Shown: positions 7,176 through 16,304, numbered from the stretch's first letter. The stretch: DNA of 64,000 nt from Cronobacter sakazakii (GCF_000982825.1 NZ_CP011047.1:2666001-2730000), one strand, 5' to 3'. Notes: generated by a model not told the origin, from the letters alone. Program-made: numbers and translations.

Positions 7176-8438
7176 TTAGGCAAAGATATCGACCGCGCCA
7201 TTGCCGCGAGCGGCTGCCTGAAGGCTTGCCGGAGCGGCAATCGCTTCTTCTTCACCATTCAGGCTAAAAGCGCCGCCGGAACGGGATGCGGCAGACTGTT
7301 GCGGGTTGTTTTGCTGCTGCTGACCGCTAAAGTTTTCGCTGCTGATGCTGCTCTGACCGAGCTGAATGCCGTTTTCCGCAAGCTGCGCGCGCAGCGTCGG
7401 CAGGGCGGCTTCCAGCGCTGCACGCACATGACTGTGCGGCGACACCATCTGAACCTGCGCCATGTTGTCGTCAATCTTCAGGCTGATCTGCACTGCGCCC
7501 AGCTCTTCCGGGTGCAGGCGCAGCTCGGCGCTCTGCTGGCCGTTGCGGGTAAACAGCGTGATGTGCTGGCTCACCGAGTTCTGCCAGTCCGGGGTGCCGA
7601 GCGGCGCGGTGACCTGCGGGGTCGGCATCGTCATGGACGGCGTGGTGTTCTGGGTGCCTTGCGTGGTCGTGGAGGCCAGCGCGTGCAGGTTCAGGTTATG
7701 CGGCACCTGCGTGCTGCTCACATCCGCGGCGGTTTTATCGACCGTCGAGACCGGCGCGACAACATCCGAAGCGGCCTGGCCGGTGACCGGCGCAGTCGCA
7801 GCGGCGGCCGTCAGCGGGGTGGCGGCGTCATCGCTTTTCGCGCTGGTTTTGGCATCGCTTTTGGCGTTGCCGAGCGTCTGGGTCAGGCTTGCCGCCGGGC
7901 TAAAACCATTAGCGCTCAGTGCGGCAACGCCCTGCGCCTGGGTTTGCATTGGTGCGTCAGCTGCCGCGTTCGGCTGCTGGGTCTGCGGCAGCATCGCGAA
8001 GAGGGCGCTTAACGCGGCCATATCTTCGTCGCTGAGTTTTTTATCGTCGTCAAGACCGGCGGTTTTCAGCGCGGGCTTCGCAGTGCCTGGCGTCACCGCC
8101 TGCGCGTCGCCGGCAGCAAGCGTCAGATCGGCCGGCGTGATCTCGCCGTTGGTCAGTTGATCCAGCAGACGCGCGAGATCGTTCTGCACGCCTTGCTGGC
8201 CCGCCGTAGCATCGGCCAGCGTTTTACCCGCCAGCGTCTCTTTACCGGCACCCTGCAACTGCGCGAGCGACAGCGTTTTGCCGTCGGCAAACGGCAGCTT
8301 GCCTGAGAAATGCTGGCCTAACAGCGCCAGAAAATCCTGCGCCGCGTCGCCGCTTTTCGCATCGACGCCTTTCAGCCCGGCACCGGTGCCAGTCGCATCG
8401 ACGTCACTGGTAAGCACAACATTGGGCAACGTAATCAT
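7176..8438 (-). CDS. fliK: Flagellar hook-length control protein FliK
   Basis: This is a 420-residue secreted molecular ruler, somewhat longer than the E. coli protein (375). The N-terminal part carries export signals, and the middle is rich in Ala, Thr, Gln and Pro. The C-terminal Flg_hook domain has ELRLHPEELGAVQISLKID near residue 305 and triggers the FlhB switch to filament export. The start overlaps the fliJ stop by 4 bases (ATGA). Confidence 0.95.
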   Translation of the reverse strand: MITLPNVVLTSDVDATGTGAGLKGVDAKSGDAAQDFLALLGQHFSGKLPFADGKTLSLAQLQGAGKETLAGKTLADATAGQQGVQNDLARLLDQLTNGEITPADLTLAAGDAQAVTPGTAKPALKTAGLDDDKKLSDEDMAALSALFAMLPQTQQPNAAADAPMQTQAQGVAALSANGFSPAASLTQTLGNAKSDAKTSAKSDDAATPLTAAAATAPVTGQAASDVVAPVSTVDKTAADVSSTQVPHNLNLHALASTTTQGTQNTTPSMTMPTPQVTAPLGTPDWQNSVSQHITLFTRNGQQSAELRLHPEELGAVQISLKIDDNMAQVQMVSPHSHVRAALEAALPTLRAQLAENGIQLGQSSISSENFSGQQQQNNPQQSAASRSGGAFSLNGEEEAIAAPASLQAAARGNGAVDIFA

Positions 8439-8878
8439 TCGCCTTTCCTCATTGATGCCCGCTGGGCAAATTCATCCATTCTTTTTTGATCGAGCCGGTT
8501 TTCCGCCAGCAGCGCCGCGCTGGCGTGCCGGTCCTGGAGCGTTTGCCAGGCCTGAAGACGCTGCTTTTTCTCTTTCCAGAACGAGAGCGCCTGATCGACT
8601 TTGGTATTCCACTGCGTAAGCTGGAGGCGATGCTGTTCAATCGCTTTCTCCAGCGTCTGGATAAACTGCTGGTAATTCACCCAGCGGTTACTGGCAATCC
8701 CCTGGGTCATGGTCTGATTCAGGTTATTGCGATATTCCTGCTGATAATTCATCAGCATCGACAACTGTTCTTCCGCCTGCTGACAGCCGCGACGCATTTC
8801 GCCAAGCCGCAACGCGGCATCGTCGACTTCTTTCTCAGCCATATCTTTAAGCGTGTTCAGCGCGCCATTTTGTTTCAT
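8435..8878 (-). CDS. fliJ: Flagellar export chaperone FliJ
   Basis: This 147-residue, almost wholly helical coiled-coil protein has the same length as E. coli FliJ and shares LGEMRRGCQQAEEQL, NRWVNYQQFIQTLEKAI and LLAENRLDQKRMDEFAQRA. The start at 8878 is favoured by GGGAGGT four bases upstream; a more distant ATG at 8893 lacks this. FliJ works with the FliI ATPase and FlhA to energise export. Confidence 0.95.
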   Translation of the reverse strand: MKQNGALNTLKDMAEKEVDDAALRLGEMRRGCQQAEEQLSMLMNYQQEYRNNLNQTMTQGIASNRWVNYQQFIQTLEKAIEQHRLQLTQWNTKVDQALSFWKEKKQRLQAWQTLQDRHASAALLAENRLDQKRMDEFAQRASMRKGE

Positions 8879-8899
8879 GGCTACCTCCCTCATACCTCA

Positions 8900-10270
8900 T
8901 CAAACTGACGGGAAGATAAGTTCCAGTGCCTGCAACGCATCCTCTACACCGGAACGTTCGTAAATACCCTGCTGCAGAAACGCTTCCAGTTGCGGCCACA
9001 GCGTAATGGCGCGATCCAGCATCGGATCGCTGCCTTTGGCATAAGCCCCAACGCTCACCAGGTCGCGGTTGCGCTGGAAACTTGAAAGCAGCTGTTTGAA
9101 GGTCCGCACGCGCGCGTAATGCTCTTCGCTGATGATGGCTGTCATCACGCGGCTGATGGACGCTTCGATATCAATCGCCGGATAGTGACCGGCTTCCGCG
9201 AGGCGACGCGACAGCACGATGTGGCCGTCGAGAATGGCGCGCGCGGAGTCGGCGATCGGGTCCTGCTGGTCGTCGCCTTCGGTCAGTACGGTATAAAACG
9301 CGGTAATCGAGCCGCCGCCGCTGATGCCGTTACCGGCGCGCTCGACCAGCGCGGGCAGTTTGGCGAAGACCGAAGGCGGATAGCCTTTGGTCGCGGGCGG
9401 CTCGCCGATAGCCAGCGCGATTTCACGCTGCGCCATCGCGTAACGGGTCAGCGAATCCATGATCAGCAGGACGTGCTGACCGCGGTCGCGGAAATCTTCA
9501 GCGATGCGGGTGGCGTAGGCGGCACCCTGCATACGTAATAAAGGAGAGACATCCGCCGGGGCGGCAATCACCACCGAGCGGGCGCGCCCTTCGGCGCCGA
9601 GGATGTTCTCGATAAAGTCTTTGACTTCACGGCCACGCTCGCCGATAAGCCCCACCACGATGACATCCGCCTGGGTGTAGCGCGCCATCATGCCGAGCAG
9701 TACCGATTTACCGACGCCGGAGCCCGCGAACAGGCCCATACGCTGGCCGCGACCGACGGTCAGCAGGGCGTTAATCGGGCGCACGCCCACGTCCAGCACA
9801 TCTTCAATGGCGGTACGTTGCAGTGGGTTAAACGGCGGGGTGATAAGCGCGCCGGTGGTTTCGGTGTCAGGGGAGGGCAGACCATCAAGCGGCTTGCCCG
9901 CGCCGTCCAGCACGCGGCCAAGCAGTTGCGGGCCGAGCGGCAGCTGTTTGCTGCTCTGTAACCCTTCGCCACCCCCCGAACGGGCATAGACGCGCGCGCC
10001 CGGCAGAATGCCTTCGACTTCTTCGAGCGGCATTAAAAACAGTTTCTGGCCGTTAAAGCCGACCACTTCGCTTTCCACTTCCTGGAGCTGCGTGCCTTCC
10101 TGACGTTCGATAATACAGGTCGCGCCGAGCGGCAGTTGCAGCCCGGTCGCTTCCAGCACCAGGCCGGTGGCGCGTGTCAGGCGGCCGTAGCGGCGCACCG
10201 ACGGCAGTTGCGCCATTTTGGTCTCGAAGTTATCGAGCGTATTGAGCCAGCGGGTCAGACGGGCGGTCAT
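8900..10270 (-). CDS. fliI: Flagellum-specific ATP synthase FliI
   Basis: This 456-residue F1-beta-like ATPase powers unfolding and entry of export substrates. Walker A is AGSGVGKS at residues 182-189. The conserved GERGREVKDFIENILG, Walker B LIMDSLTR and ATKGYPPSVFAKLP motifs are all present. The start at 10270 gives the E. coli N-terminus and shares a base with the fliH stop (TAATG). Confidence 0.98.
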   Translation of the reverse strand: MTARLTRWLNTLDNFETKMAQLPSVRRYGRLTRATGLVLEATGLQLPLGATCIIERQEGTQLQEVESEVVGFNGQKLFLMPLEEVEGILPGARVYARSGGGEGLQSSKQLPLGPQLLGRVLDGAGKPLDGLPSPDTETTGALITPPFNPLQRTAIEDVLDVGVRPINALLTVGRGQRMGLFAGSGVGKSVLLGMMARYTQADVIVVGLIGERGREVKDFIENILGAEGRARSVVIAAPADVSPLLRMQGAAYATRIAEDFRDRGQHVLLIMDSLTRYAMAQREIALAIGEPPATKGYPPSVFAKLPALVERAGNGISGGGSITAFYTVLTEGDDQQDPIADSARAILDGHIVLSRRLAEAGHYPAIDIEASISRVMTAIISEEHYARVRTFKQLLSSFQRNRDLVSVGAYAKGSDPMLDRAITLWPQLEAFLQQGIYERSGVEDALQALELIFPSV

Positions 10271-10974
10271 TACACCACTCCTGGTGCGGCCAGGCGGCAC
10301 AGTTCCTGCCAGCGCGTCGCCACGCTCGCATCGAGATCGCCTTCATCGGCGGAGACTTTGCAGCCGCCCGGATGGAGGGTCGGGTCGCCGCGCAGACGCC
10401 AGCCGTGCAGGCTTAAGGTCGCGCCGAGCATCTCTTCGACGCGCTGTAAATCGTCCGGATGCACGCGCAGCTGCGGTTTGCCGCTAAACAGCGGCTCCTG
10501 CTGCAACAGCGTCTGGATCTGCTTAATCAGGTGGTTGTTATCCACCTGAACGTGGCCGATCACCTGGCGCGCGGCTTCCAGCGCCATCTGCATCAGGCGC
10601 GAGGCGATGACGCTGTCGAGCGCGTCCAGGGTGTACTGGAACTCGCTCACCAGCTGCTGCATTCGCGCGTGTATTGGCCCCTGCTGGGCGCGCGCTTCGG
10701 CGAGCCCCTGTTCGAATCCTTTGGAATGGCCTTCCTGGCGGCCCTGCTCGAAGCCCTGCTGACGCCCTTCGGCGAGCCCGGCGTTAAAGCCTTGCTCATG
10801 CGCCTGGGTTTGCATCATCACCAGCGCCTGCTGCTGTTGCTGCAGGCGTAACTGCTCTTCGTCGACTTCTTCGCTTTCGCCGCTGACCGTCTCGTCGAAT
10901 GCCGTGAATTCCGGCATTACAGGCGGGGAGAGGTCATCCGGCATCCAGCGCTGCCAGGGAAGCTTATTAGACAT
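10270..10974 (-). CDS. fliH: Flagellar assembly protein FliH
   Basis: This 234-residue protein binds FliI and anchors it to the C-ring. The N-terminal PWQRWMPDDL contains the tryptophans that bind FlhA/FliN. The middle has Gly-rich GxxxG-type repeats (GFNAGLAEGRQQGFEQGR). The C-terminus, from PIHARMQQLVSEF, is close to E. coli. The start at 10974 overlaps the fliG stop by 8 bases. Confidence 0.96.
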   Translation of the reverse strand: MSNKLPWQRWMPDDLSPPVMPEFTAFDETVSGESEEVDEEQLRLQQQQQALVMMQTQAHEQGFNAGLAEGRQQGFEQGRQEGHSKGFEQGLAEARAQQGPIHARMQQLVSEFQYTLDALDSVIASRLMQMALEAARQVIGHVQVDNNHLIKQIQTLLQQEPLFSGKPQLRVHPDDLQRVEEMLGATLSLHGWRLRGDPTLHPGGCKVSADEGDLDASVATRWQELCRLAAPGVV

Positions 10975-11989
10975 AGGTATCCTCGCCGCTGCCAATTACC
11001 ATCTCGCCGGTTTCCGCCAGACGACGGACGATGAGCAGGATAGCTTTCTGTTCGTTTTCCACCTGAGACAGACGCACCGGCCCGCGGTTGGCCAGGTCGT
11101 CGCGCAGGATATCGGCCGCACGCTGCGACATGTTGCGCAGGAATTTCTCGCGCAGCGGCTGCTCGGCACCTTTGAGGGCGATAAGCAGAGATTCGGACTC
11201 CACTTCCTGCAGCAGGCGCTGGATGGAGCGGTCGTCGACTTCCACCAGGTTTTCGAACAGGAACATTTCGTCGATGATTTTCTGCGCCAGATCGCCGTCG
11301 AATTCGCGCACTGCCGTAATAACGGCTTCTTCCTGCTGCGTTTTCATCAGGTTGATAATTTCCGCCGCCGTTCTCACGCCGCCCATTTTGCTGCGCTTGA
11401 GGTTCTGGCCGTCGAGCAGGTTGTTCAGCACTTCGGTCAGCTCCGCCAGCGCCGCCGGCTGGACGCCGCCGAAGGTGGCGATACGCAGCATGACGTCGTG
11501 ACGCAGACGCTCGTCGAACAGCGCCAGGATATCCGCCGCCTGGGCACGTTTGAGGTGCACAAGAATGGTGGCGATAATCTGCGGGTGTTCGTCGCGAATA
11601 AGGTCGGCGGCGCTCTGCGGCTCCATAAAGTTGAGCGTTTCCATACCCGAAGTGGTCTCTTTGGAATCGAGAATATCTTCGAGCAGGCTGGAGGCGCGCT
11701 CTTCGCCCAGCGCTTTGACCAGCACCGAACGCAGGTAGTCGTTGGTGTTGATGCTCAGCGCCGCGAACTGTTCCGCTTCCTGTTCAAACTCCGCCAACAC
11801 GTCAGTCAGCTGTTTGTTAGAGATCTGACGCACGCTCGCCATCGCGGCGCTGAGGTGCTGCACCTCGCGAGGCGAGAGGTGTTTGAACACCTCCGCCGCG
11901 CGGTCTTCACCGATGGTCATCAGCAGAATGGCGCTTTTATCGGTACCCGACAGGCCATTGGCATTAGCGTTGGAATTAGCGTTACTCAT
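10967..11989 (-). CDS. fliG: Flagellar motor switch protein FliG
   Basis: This 340-residue rotor protein couples the MS ring to the stators. Its three ARM-like domains match E. coli, including the torque helix with charged residues in RAADILRDDLANRGPVRLSQ. The protein is 9 residues longer because the N-terminus carries a short Asn/Ala/Ser-rich repeat (SNANSNANANG) before the conserved LSGTDKSAILLMTIGEDRAA. The start overlaps the fliF stop by 4 bases. Confidence 0.97.
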   Translation of the reverse strand: MSNANSNANANGLSGTDKSAILLMTIGEDRAAEVFKHLSPREVQHLSAAMASVRQISNKQLTDVLAEFEQEAEQFAALSINTNDYLRSVLVKALGEERASSLLEDILDSKETTSGMETLNFMEPQSAADLIRDEHPQIIATILVHLKRAQAADILALFDERLRHDVMLRIATFGGVQPAALAELTEVLNNLLDGQNLKRSKMGGVRTAAEIINLMKTQQEEAVITAVREFDGDLAQKIIDEMFLFENLVEVDDRSIQRLLQEVESESLLIALKGAEQPLREKFLRNMSQRAADILRDDLANRGPVRLSQVENEQKAILLIVRRLAETGEMVIGSGEDTYV

Positions 11990-13698
11990 AGCTCGTTACT
12001 CATCCACTGGCGGATGACCAGCGCGACCACGCGCGGATCGTTGTCTGACATTTCGCGGATACGCTGGCTCATTACTTCGGCGCTCAGGCGCTGGTTAGCG
12101 CGGCGCTGCTGCGTCTGTTCGTCTTTGCTCAGGCGAACTTCCACGGACTCTTCCACTTCTTTACGCTGCTGCTGCATTTCCTGGACGCGCTTCACTTCTT
12201 CAGCACGGCGCTGCAGCTGCGGACGGACCGCTTTACGCCACAGCAGCCAGGCGACAATCAGCACCACCAGCCAGCGGCCTGCGGACAGAAGCTGATCGAT
12301 GAACGCTTGTTGCTTCCAGAACGGCAGTTCGCCACCGGATTCATCGCTCGCGGTAAACTGCGAGTTAACGACGTTCAGGGTATCGCCGCGCTTGTCGGAG
12401 TAGCCCATCGCTTCGCGGGTCAGGTCTTCAATCTGTTTCAGCTGCTCGGCAGTCAGCGCGAGCGGCTTGCCATTGCCCAGCTGACGGTAGTTCACCACCA
12501 CCGCGACGGAGAGACGCTGCACGTCGCCCACGTTCATTTTGGTGTGGCGAATGGTGCGATCCACTTCGTAGTTCGTGGTTTCATCACGCTGGCTGCTGTG
12601 CGGGCCGCTGCTGGCGCCTGCCGTGCTGGTGCTCTGAGTACGCTGCGCGTTCTGACCATTCGCATTCTGACCGTTGGCGTTCTGGCCATTGTTCTGGCCG
12701 GCAGGCGCGTCAATCGGTGCGCTGTTGGCCGGTGCAGGCTGGTTAGAGAGCGCGCCCGGTACGCCGCCCGGATAGGCACCGCCCACCTGGTCGTTGGTGT
12801 TCAGCTGACGAGAGCGGACGGCCATCTGCGACGGGTCGCTGTTCGGACGGTACTGCTCTTCGGTCTGTTCTTTATTAGAGAAGTCGATCTGCGCGGTGAC
12901 CTGGGCATGGACGTTGCCGGTGCCGACGATAGGCGCAAGGATAGATTCGATACGGCGCTGAATACGGCCTTCAACATCGGAGGCGTATTTGAGCTGCGCG
13001 TCGTTAAGATCACGAGCGCCGGTGCCGGACTGCGTCAGCAGGCGACCGGTTTGATCCACAAGCGTTACGTTGCCCGGCGGCAGGCCCGCAACGGCGCTGG
13101 ACACCATGTGCACGATGGCGGCGACCTGGCCATCATCGAGCGCGCGGCCCGGCTGCAGGTTCAGGGTGACCGACGCGGAAGGGGATTTCTGCTCGCGAAC
13201 AAATAAAGAGGGTTTCGGCATGGCAAGGTGAACACGCGCATTCTTCACCGGACCTAACGTCTCAATGGTGCGCGCCAGCTCGCCTTCCAGCGCGCGCTGG
13301 TAGTTAACCTGCTCGCTGAACTGGCTGATGCCGAATTTTTCCTGATCCATCAGCTCAAAGCCCACGGCACCGCCTTTCGGCAGCCCCTGCTGGGCGAGAC
13401 GCAGACGCAGATCGTACACCTTCTCGGCAGGCACCATGATAGAGGCACCGTTATCCGCAAAGTTGTAAGGAATATTCATCTGAGTCAGTTGGGTGACGAT
13501 AGCGCCGCCGTCCTGATCGCTCAGATTGCTGTAAAGCACGCGGTACTCCGGCTGTTTTGCCCAGAGCACCAGAGCCACAATAATAGCCACCGCGGCGGCC
13601 CCGGCCACCATTAAGGGGATCTTCGGGTTTGCGCGTAAGCGGTTGAGCCACTCTACGGTTTTATTTTGTGGCGTTTGAGTTGAAGCTGCGGCAGTCAT
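11986..13698 (-). CDS. fliF: Flagellar MS-ring protein FliF
   Basis: This 570-residue protein forms the membrane and supramembrane ring of the basal body. It has an N-terminal membrane helix near residues 28-48, YscJ-type ring-building motifs, a second helix near 462-478 (WLVVLIVAWLLW) and a C-terminal tail that binds FliG. A low-complexity Asn/Gly/Gln segment (NGQNANGQNANGQNA) sits in the periplasmic linker. It is the first gene of the fliFGHIJK group. Confidence 0.98.
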   Translation of the reverse strand: MTAAASTQTPQNKTVEWLNRLRANPKIPLMVAGAAAVAIIVALVLWAKQPEYRVLYSNLSDQDGGAIVTQLTQMNIPYNFADNGASIMVPAEKVYDLRLRLAQQGLPKGGAVGFELMDQEKFGISQFSEQVNYQRALEGELARTIETLGPVKNARVHLAMPKPSLFVREQKSPSASVTLNLQPGRALDDGQVAAIVHMVSSAVAGLPPGNVTLVDQTGRLLTQSGTGARDLNDAQLKYASDVEGRIQRRIESILAPIVGTGNVHAQVTAQIDFSNKEQTEEQYRPNSDPSQMAVRSRQLNTNDQVGGAYPGGVPGALSNQPAPANSAPIDAPAGQNNGQNANGQNANGQNAQRTQSTSTAGASSGPHSSQRDETTNYEVDRTIRHTKMNVGDVQRLSVAVVVNYRQLGNGKPLALTAEQLKQIEDLTREAMGYSDKRGDTLNVVNSQFTASDESGGELPFWKQQAFIDQLLSAGRWLVVLIVAWLLWRKAVRPQLQRRAEEVKRVQEMQQQRKEVEESVEVRLSKDEQTQQRRANQRLSAEVMSQRIREMSDNDPRVVALVIRQWMSNEL

Positions 13699-13928
13699 TG
13701 CGCCCCTCTTGACTCAGCGTTGACAGAATAATGCGTGTTATGAAGCAAAACGGACTCCCGGGTCGGCAAGCACGACTAAAGTTCCACTTGGATGGCGAGG
13801 GTCATTATTGGCTGTCGCGCGTTTTTCTATGGGTCAAATAGGTTGGTTTTTTATCGTTATTTAGAGCCTTTATCCCATTGACAAAGTGTTACTCTGCACC
13901 CCGTTGAAAAATCATCCAGGGGTAAAAG
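13699..13928. promoter_or_regulatory. Divergent fliF / fliE promoter region
   Basis: This 230-base gap separates the divergently read fliF and fliE, an arrangement where FlhD4C2 activates both sides in E. coli and Salmonella. No sequence meeting the FlhDC consensus could be called by eye. A TTGACA at 13878-13883 reads towards fliE but lacks a good partner -10 box. Confidence 0.5.
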
Positions 13929-14240
13929 ATGGCTATTCAGGGTATTGAAGGGGTACTCCAGCAGATGCAGGCCACCATGCAGGTGGCGCGCAATAATGCT
14001 GTCGAGACCCCGCCCTCCGTGAGTTTCGCCGGAGAGTTACAGGCCGCGCTTGGACGTATCAGCGATACGCAAAACGCCGCCCGCACTCAGGCGGAAAAAT
14101 TCGCAATCGGCACGCCGGGCGTGGCGCTGAACGATGTGATGGTCGACCTGCAAAAATCGTCTATCTCGCTGCAGATGGGCATCCAGGTGCGCAACAAGCT
14201 GGTTGCGGCGTACCAGGATATTATGAATATGCAGGTTTAA
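13929..14240 (+). CDS. fliE: Flagellar hook-basal body protein FliE
   Basis: This 103-residue small rod-junction protein connects the MS ring and export gate with the proximal rod. It matches E. coli FliE from MAIQGIEGVLQQMQ to the C-terminal MGIQVRNKLVAAYQDIMNMQV. AGGGGT precedes the ATG by 5 bases. It is a single-gene transcript divergent from fliF. Its 3' side runs straight into a decayed umuDC locus. Confidence 0.97.
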   Translation: MAIQGIEGVLQQMQATMQVARNNAVETPPSVSFAGELQAALGRISDTQNAARTQAEKFAIGTPGVALNDVMVDLQKSSISLQMGIQVRNKLVAAYQDIMNMQV

Positions 14241-14260
14241 CAGGTCTGACTCGCTGATAA

Positions 14261-14500
14261 GATTGAAAAATCTGGCATCCCTGGCGTCTCGCTTTTGCTG
14301 GTGGACTTCAGTCTGCACGCGAAGCATAACGACATCATGGTCGCCAGTATTGGCGGCGAGTTCACCATTAAAAGGCTGGTGACGTACCCGGTGGCGTAGC
14401 TGCGCGCCGAGAACCCGGCTTACCCGCCTATCACTGTTTATGACGCCGACGACCTCGACATCGTCGGCGTTGTCATTTGCGTAATACACACTCTGCACCG
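14261..14500 (+). pseudogene. umuD: umuD 3' remnant
   Basis: The frame ending in GEFTIKRLVTYP and, after a TAG stop at 14397-14399, LRAENPAYPPITVYDADDLDIVGVV reproduces the C-terminal half of UmuD, the LexA-like SOS mutagenesis subunit. The segment with the autocleavage site and catalytic serine is missing; the lysine equivalent (FTIKRL) remains. The normal stop also seems lost (AATG where TAATG is expected before umuC). The gene is dead: 5'-truncated and nonsense-mutated. Confidence 0.8.
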
Positions 14501-14502
14501 CA

Positions 14503-14694
14503 ATGTTCGCGCTGGTTGTTATGAACTCGTTCTACACGAGTTACGAGACGGCATTCCGTCCTGATCTGGCCAGTCAGCCCATTGTCGCGCTTTCGAATAA
14601 CGATGGCTGCGTGATAGCGCGCAGCCGCGAAGCCAACGCGGCTGGCATAAAAATGGGCATGCCCTGGTTGTAAAAGTGATCTGATAAGGAATTA
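14503..14694 (+). pseudogene. umuC: umuC 5' remnant
   Basis: From ATG at 14503 the frame reads like the first 55 residues of DNA polymerase V subunit UmuC: YETAFRPDL, PIVALSNNDGCVIARS, then AGIKMGMPWL, and a TAA at 14671. One base further on, another frame continues as KSDLIRN, resembling the next UmuC residues, which points to a frameshift before the break. Similarity then ends. The active-site core is absent, so no polymerase is made. Matching 3' pieces are found near 19.2 and 21.5 kb. Confidence 0.8.
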
Positions 14695-14878
14695 ATGCAA
14701 AATAGGGGCGCTTTGAGCGAAGAGTGGACCTTCTGCGCATTATCACTGCCGACGGACGTATTACGAATATAGCGATGTATTAATCAATGGGGCAGTTCAT
14801 GTACGCTACTTTGTACTAAAATGCTTATCCAACAGATGTTTTAAGATTTTGTTGCAGGTTAAAGATGGATTTATCAAC

Positions 14879-15568
14879 ATGACCAGAACAGAAAGGCTTC
14901 TCGAACTACTCCAGATACTCAGGGCGCAACGATATCCGATCACTGCATCTACTCTCTCAGAAAGATTAGGAATAAGCGTGCGCTCGCTTTATAGGGATAT
15001 TAAAACGTTACAGCATCAAGGGGTACGCATTGAAGGTGAGGCTGGAATTGGTTATATCGTTAAGTCTGATTTTCATTTGCCACCCTTAAACCTTTCGGAT
15101 GAAGAAATCAATGCTATTACACTTGGGCTAAATTGGGTATCTCATAATACGGATTATGATTTCAAAAATACAGCAAGGAGTGCACTTGCCAAAATACATG
15201 CTGTTATTCCTGATGAATTAAAAGTCCTTATTGAAAGTCAATCCTATTTGATCGGTCCTTCAGGAAATAATGAGATATTTTTTGAAGACATTCGCAATGC
15301 TATAAAAAAGCGAAAGAGAATCAAAATAAAGTATTGTGATAAGAAGGATAATTACTCTTCTCGAGTTATATGGCCTATCGGGTTGGCTTATATGGAGTCA
15401 TGTTGGCTTTTGGTTGCATGGTGTGAGATGAGAAATGATTTTCGTCATTTTAGAACTGACAAAATTGCAGAGATGGTACAACTGGACTCCCTGTATAAAG
15501 AAAGCAGGACAGTTTTATTGAAAAAATGGAGGATAAAAGAAGGGATGTGCGAGGAGAAAGAGTACTGA
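14879..15568 (+). CDS. WYL-domain transcriptional regulator (YafY-like)
   Basis: This 229-residue protein begins MTRTERLLELLQILRAQR, typical of DeoR/HTH_11-type WYL regulators. The helix-turn-helix lies near residues 20-60 (TLSERLGISVRSLYRDIKTL). The WYL domain near 130-205 includes WPIGLAYMESCWLLVAWCEMR. The ATG at 14879 is preferred over an earlier TTG at 14849 because family members start here. Base composition is clearly more AT-rich than the flagellar genes, so it was probably acquired. It sits next to an SDR gene, from which IS1 now separates it; such regulators commonly control neighbouring enzymes. Confidence 0.82.
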   Translation: MTRTERLLELLQILRAQRYPITASTLSERLGISVRSLYRDIKTLQHQGVRIEGEAGIGYIVKSDFHLPPLNLSDEEINAITLGLNWVSHNTDYDFKNTARSALAKIHAVIPDELKVLIESQSYLIGPSGNNEIFFEDIRNAIKKRKRIKIKYCDKKDNYSSRVIWPIGLAYMESCWLLVAWCEMRNDFRHFRTDKIAEMVQLDSLYKESRTVLLKKWRIKEGMCEEKEY

Positions 15569-15580
15569 CAAAAACTGTCA
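15566..15580. promoter_or_regulatory. Palindrome TGACA-N5-TGTCA, candidate operator
   Basis: This perfect 15-base palindrome begins exactly at the stop codon of the WYL regulator gene. Its place between regulator and SDR gene suggests an operator. The assignment to the WYL protein is an inference. Confidence 0.5.
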
Positions 15581-15583
15581 CAG

Positions 15584-15591
15584 CTAATTTG
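15584..15591. repeat. IS1 target-site duplication, left copy
   Basis: CTAATTTG directly precedes the IS1 end GGTAATGAC and is repeated exactly on the other side. Confidence 0.92.
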
Positions 15592-15606
15592 GGTAATGAC
15601 TCCAAC

Positions 15607-16110
15607 TTATTGATAGTGTTTTATGTTCAGATAATGCCCGATGACTTTGTCATGCAGCTCCACCGATTTTGAGAACGACAGCGACTTCCGTCCCAGCCGT
15701 GCCAGGTGCTGCCTCAGATTCAGGTTATGCCGCTCAATTCGCTGCGTATATCGCTTGCTGATTACGTGCAGCTTTCCCTTCAGGCGGGATTCATACAGCG
15801 GCCAGCCATCCGTCATCCATATCACCACGTCAAAGGGTGACAGCAGGCTCATAAGACGCCCCAGCGTCGCCATAGTGCGTTCACCGAATACGTGCGCAAC
15901 AACCGTCTTCCGGAGCCTGTCATACGCGTAAAACAGCCAGCGCTGGCGCGATTTAGCCCCGACGTATCCCCACTGTTCGTCCATTTCCGCGCAGACGATG
16001 ACGTCACTGCCCGGCTGTATGCGCGAGGTTACCGACTGCGGCCTGAGTTTTTTAAATGGCGGAAAATCGTGTTGAGGCCAACGCCCATAATGCGGGCGGT
16101 TGCCCGGCAT
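15607..16110 (-). CDS. insB: IS1 transposase InsB
   Basis: This 167-residue frame is the catalytic part of the IS1 transposase, made as an InsAB' fusion by a -1 frameshift at the AAAAAAC run (16047-16053, minus strand). It contains the DDE-type residues, for example in MDEQWGYVGAKSRQRW and the later IERHNLNLRQHLARL. The length equals that of canonical InsB, and no internal stop is present. Confidence 0.96.
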   Translation of the reverse strand: MPGNRPHYGRWPQHDFPPFKKLRPQSVTSRIQPGSDVIVCAEMDEQWGYVGAKSRQRWLFYAYDRLRKTVVAHVFGERTMATLGRLMSLLSPFDVVIWMTDGWPLYESRLKGKLHVISKRYTQRIERHNLNLRQHLARLGRKSLSFSKSVELHDKVIGHYLNIKHYQ

Positions 16111-16304
16111 CCAACGCCATTCATGGCCATATCAATGATTTTCTGGTGCGTACCGGGTTGAGAAGCGGTGTAAGTGAACTGCAGTTGCCATGTTTTACGG
16201 CAGTGAGAGCAGAGATAGCGCTGATGTCCGGCGGTGCTTTTGCCGTTACGCACCACCCCGTCAGTAGCTGAACAGGAGGGACAGCTGATAGAAACAGAAG
16301 CCAC
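16029..16304 (-). CDS. insA: IS1 protein InsA
   Basis: This 91-residue protein has an N-terminal zinc-finger-like CPSC...CSHC segment and a helix-turn-helix that binds the IS1 ends. On its own it represses transposition; after frameshifting it forms the N-terminus of the transposase. The frame is intact and canonical in length. Confidence 0.97.
   Translation of the reverse strand: MASVSISCPSCSATDGVVRNGKSTAGHQRYLCSHCRKTWQLQFTYTASQPGTHQKIIDMAMNGVGCRATARIMGVGLNTIFRHLKNSGRSR

Noticed and set aside
7299..8160. Two overlapping 230-residue frames antisense to fliK
   Set aside because: Composition is Arg/Ala-rich and dictated by the fliK codons, with no family similarity.
10904..12295. 463-codon open frame antisense to fliH, fliG and fliF
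   Set aside because: It is the complement of strongly conserved flagellar genes and has no recognisable domain or ribosome site. Long antisense frames are expected in GC-rich coding DNA.
13699..13928. Specific FlhDC binding sites
   Set aside because: Expected from E. coli, but no sequence close enough to the consensus could be assigned by eye.
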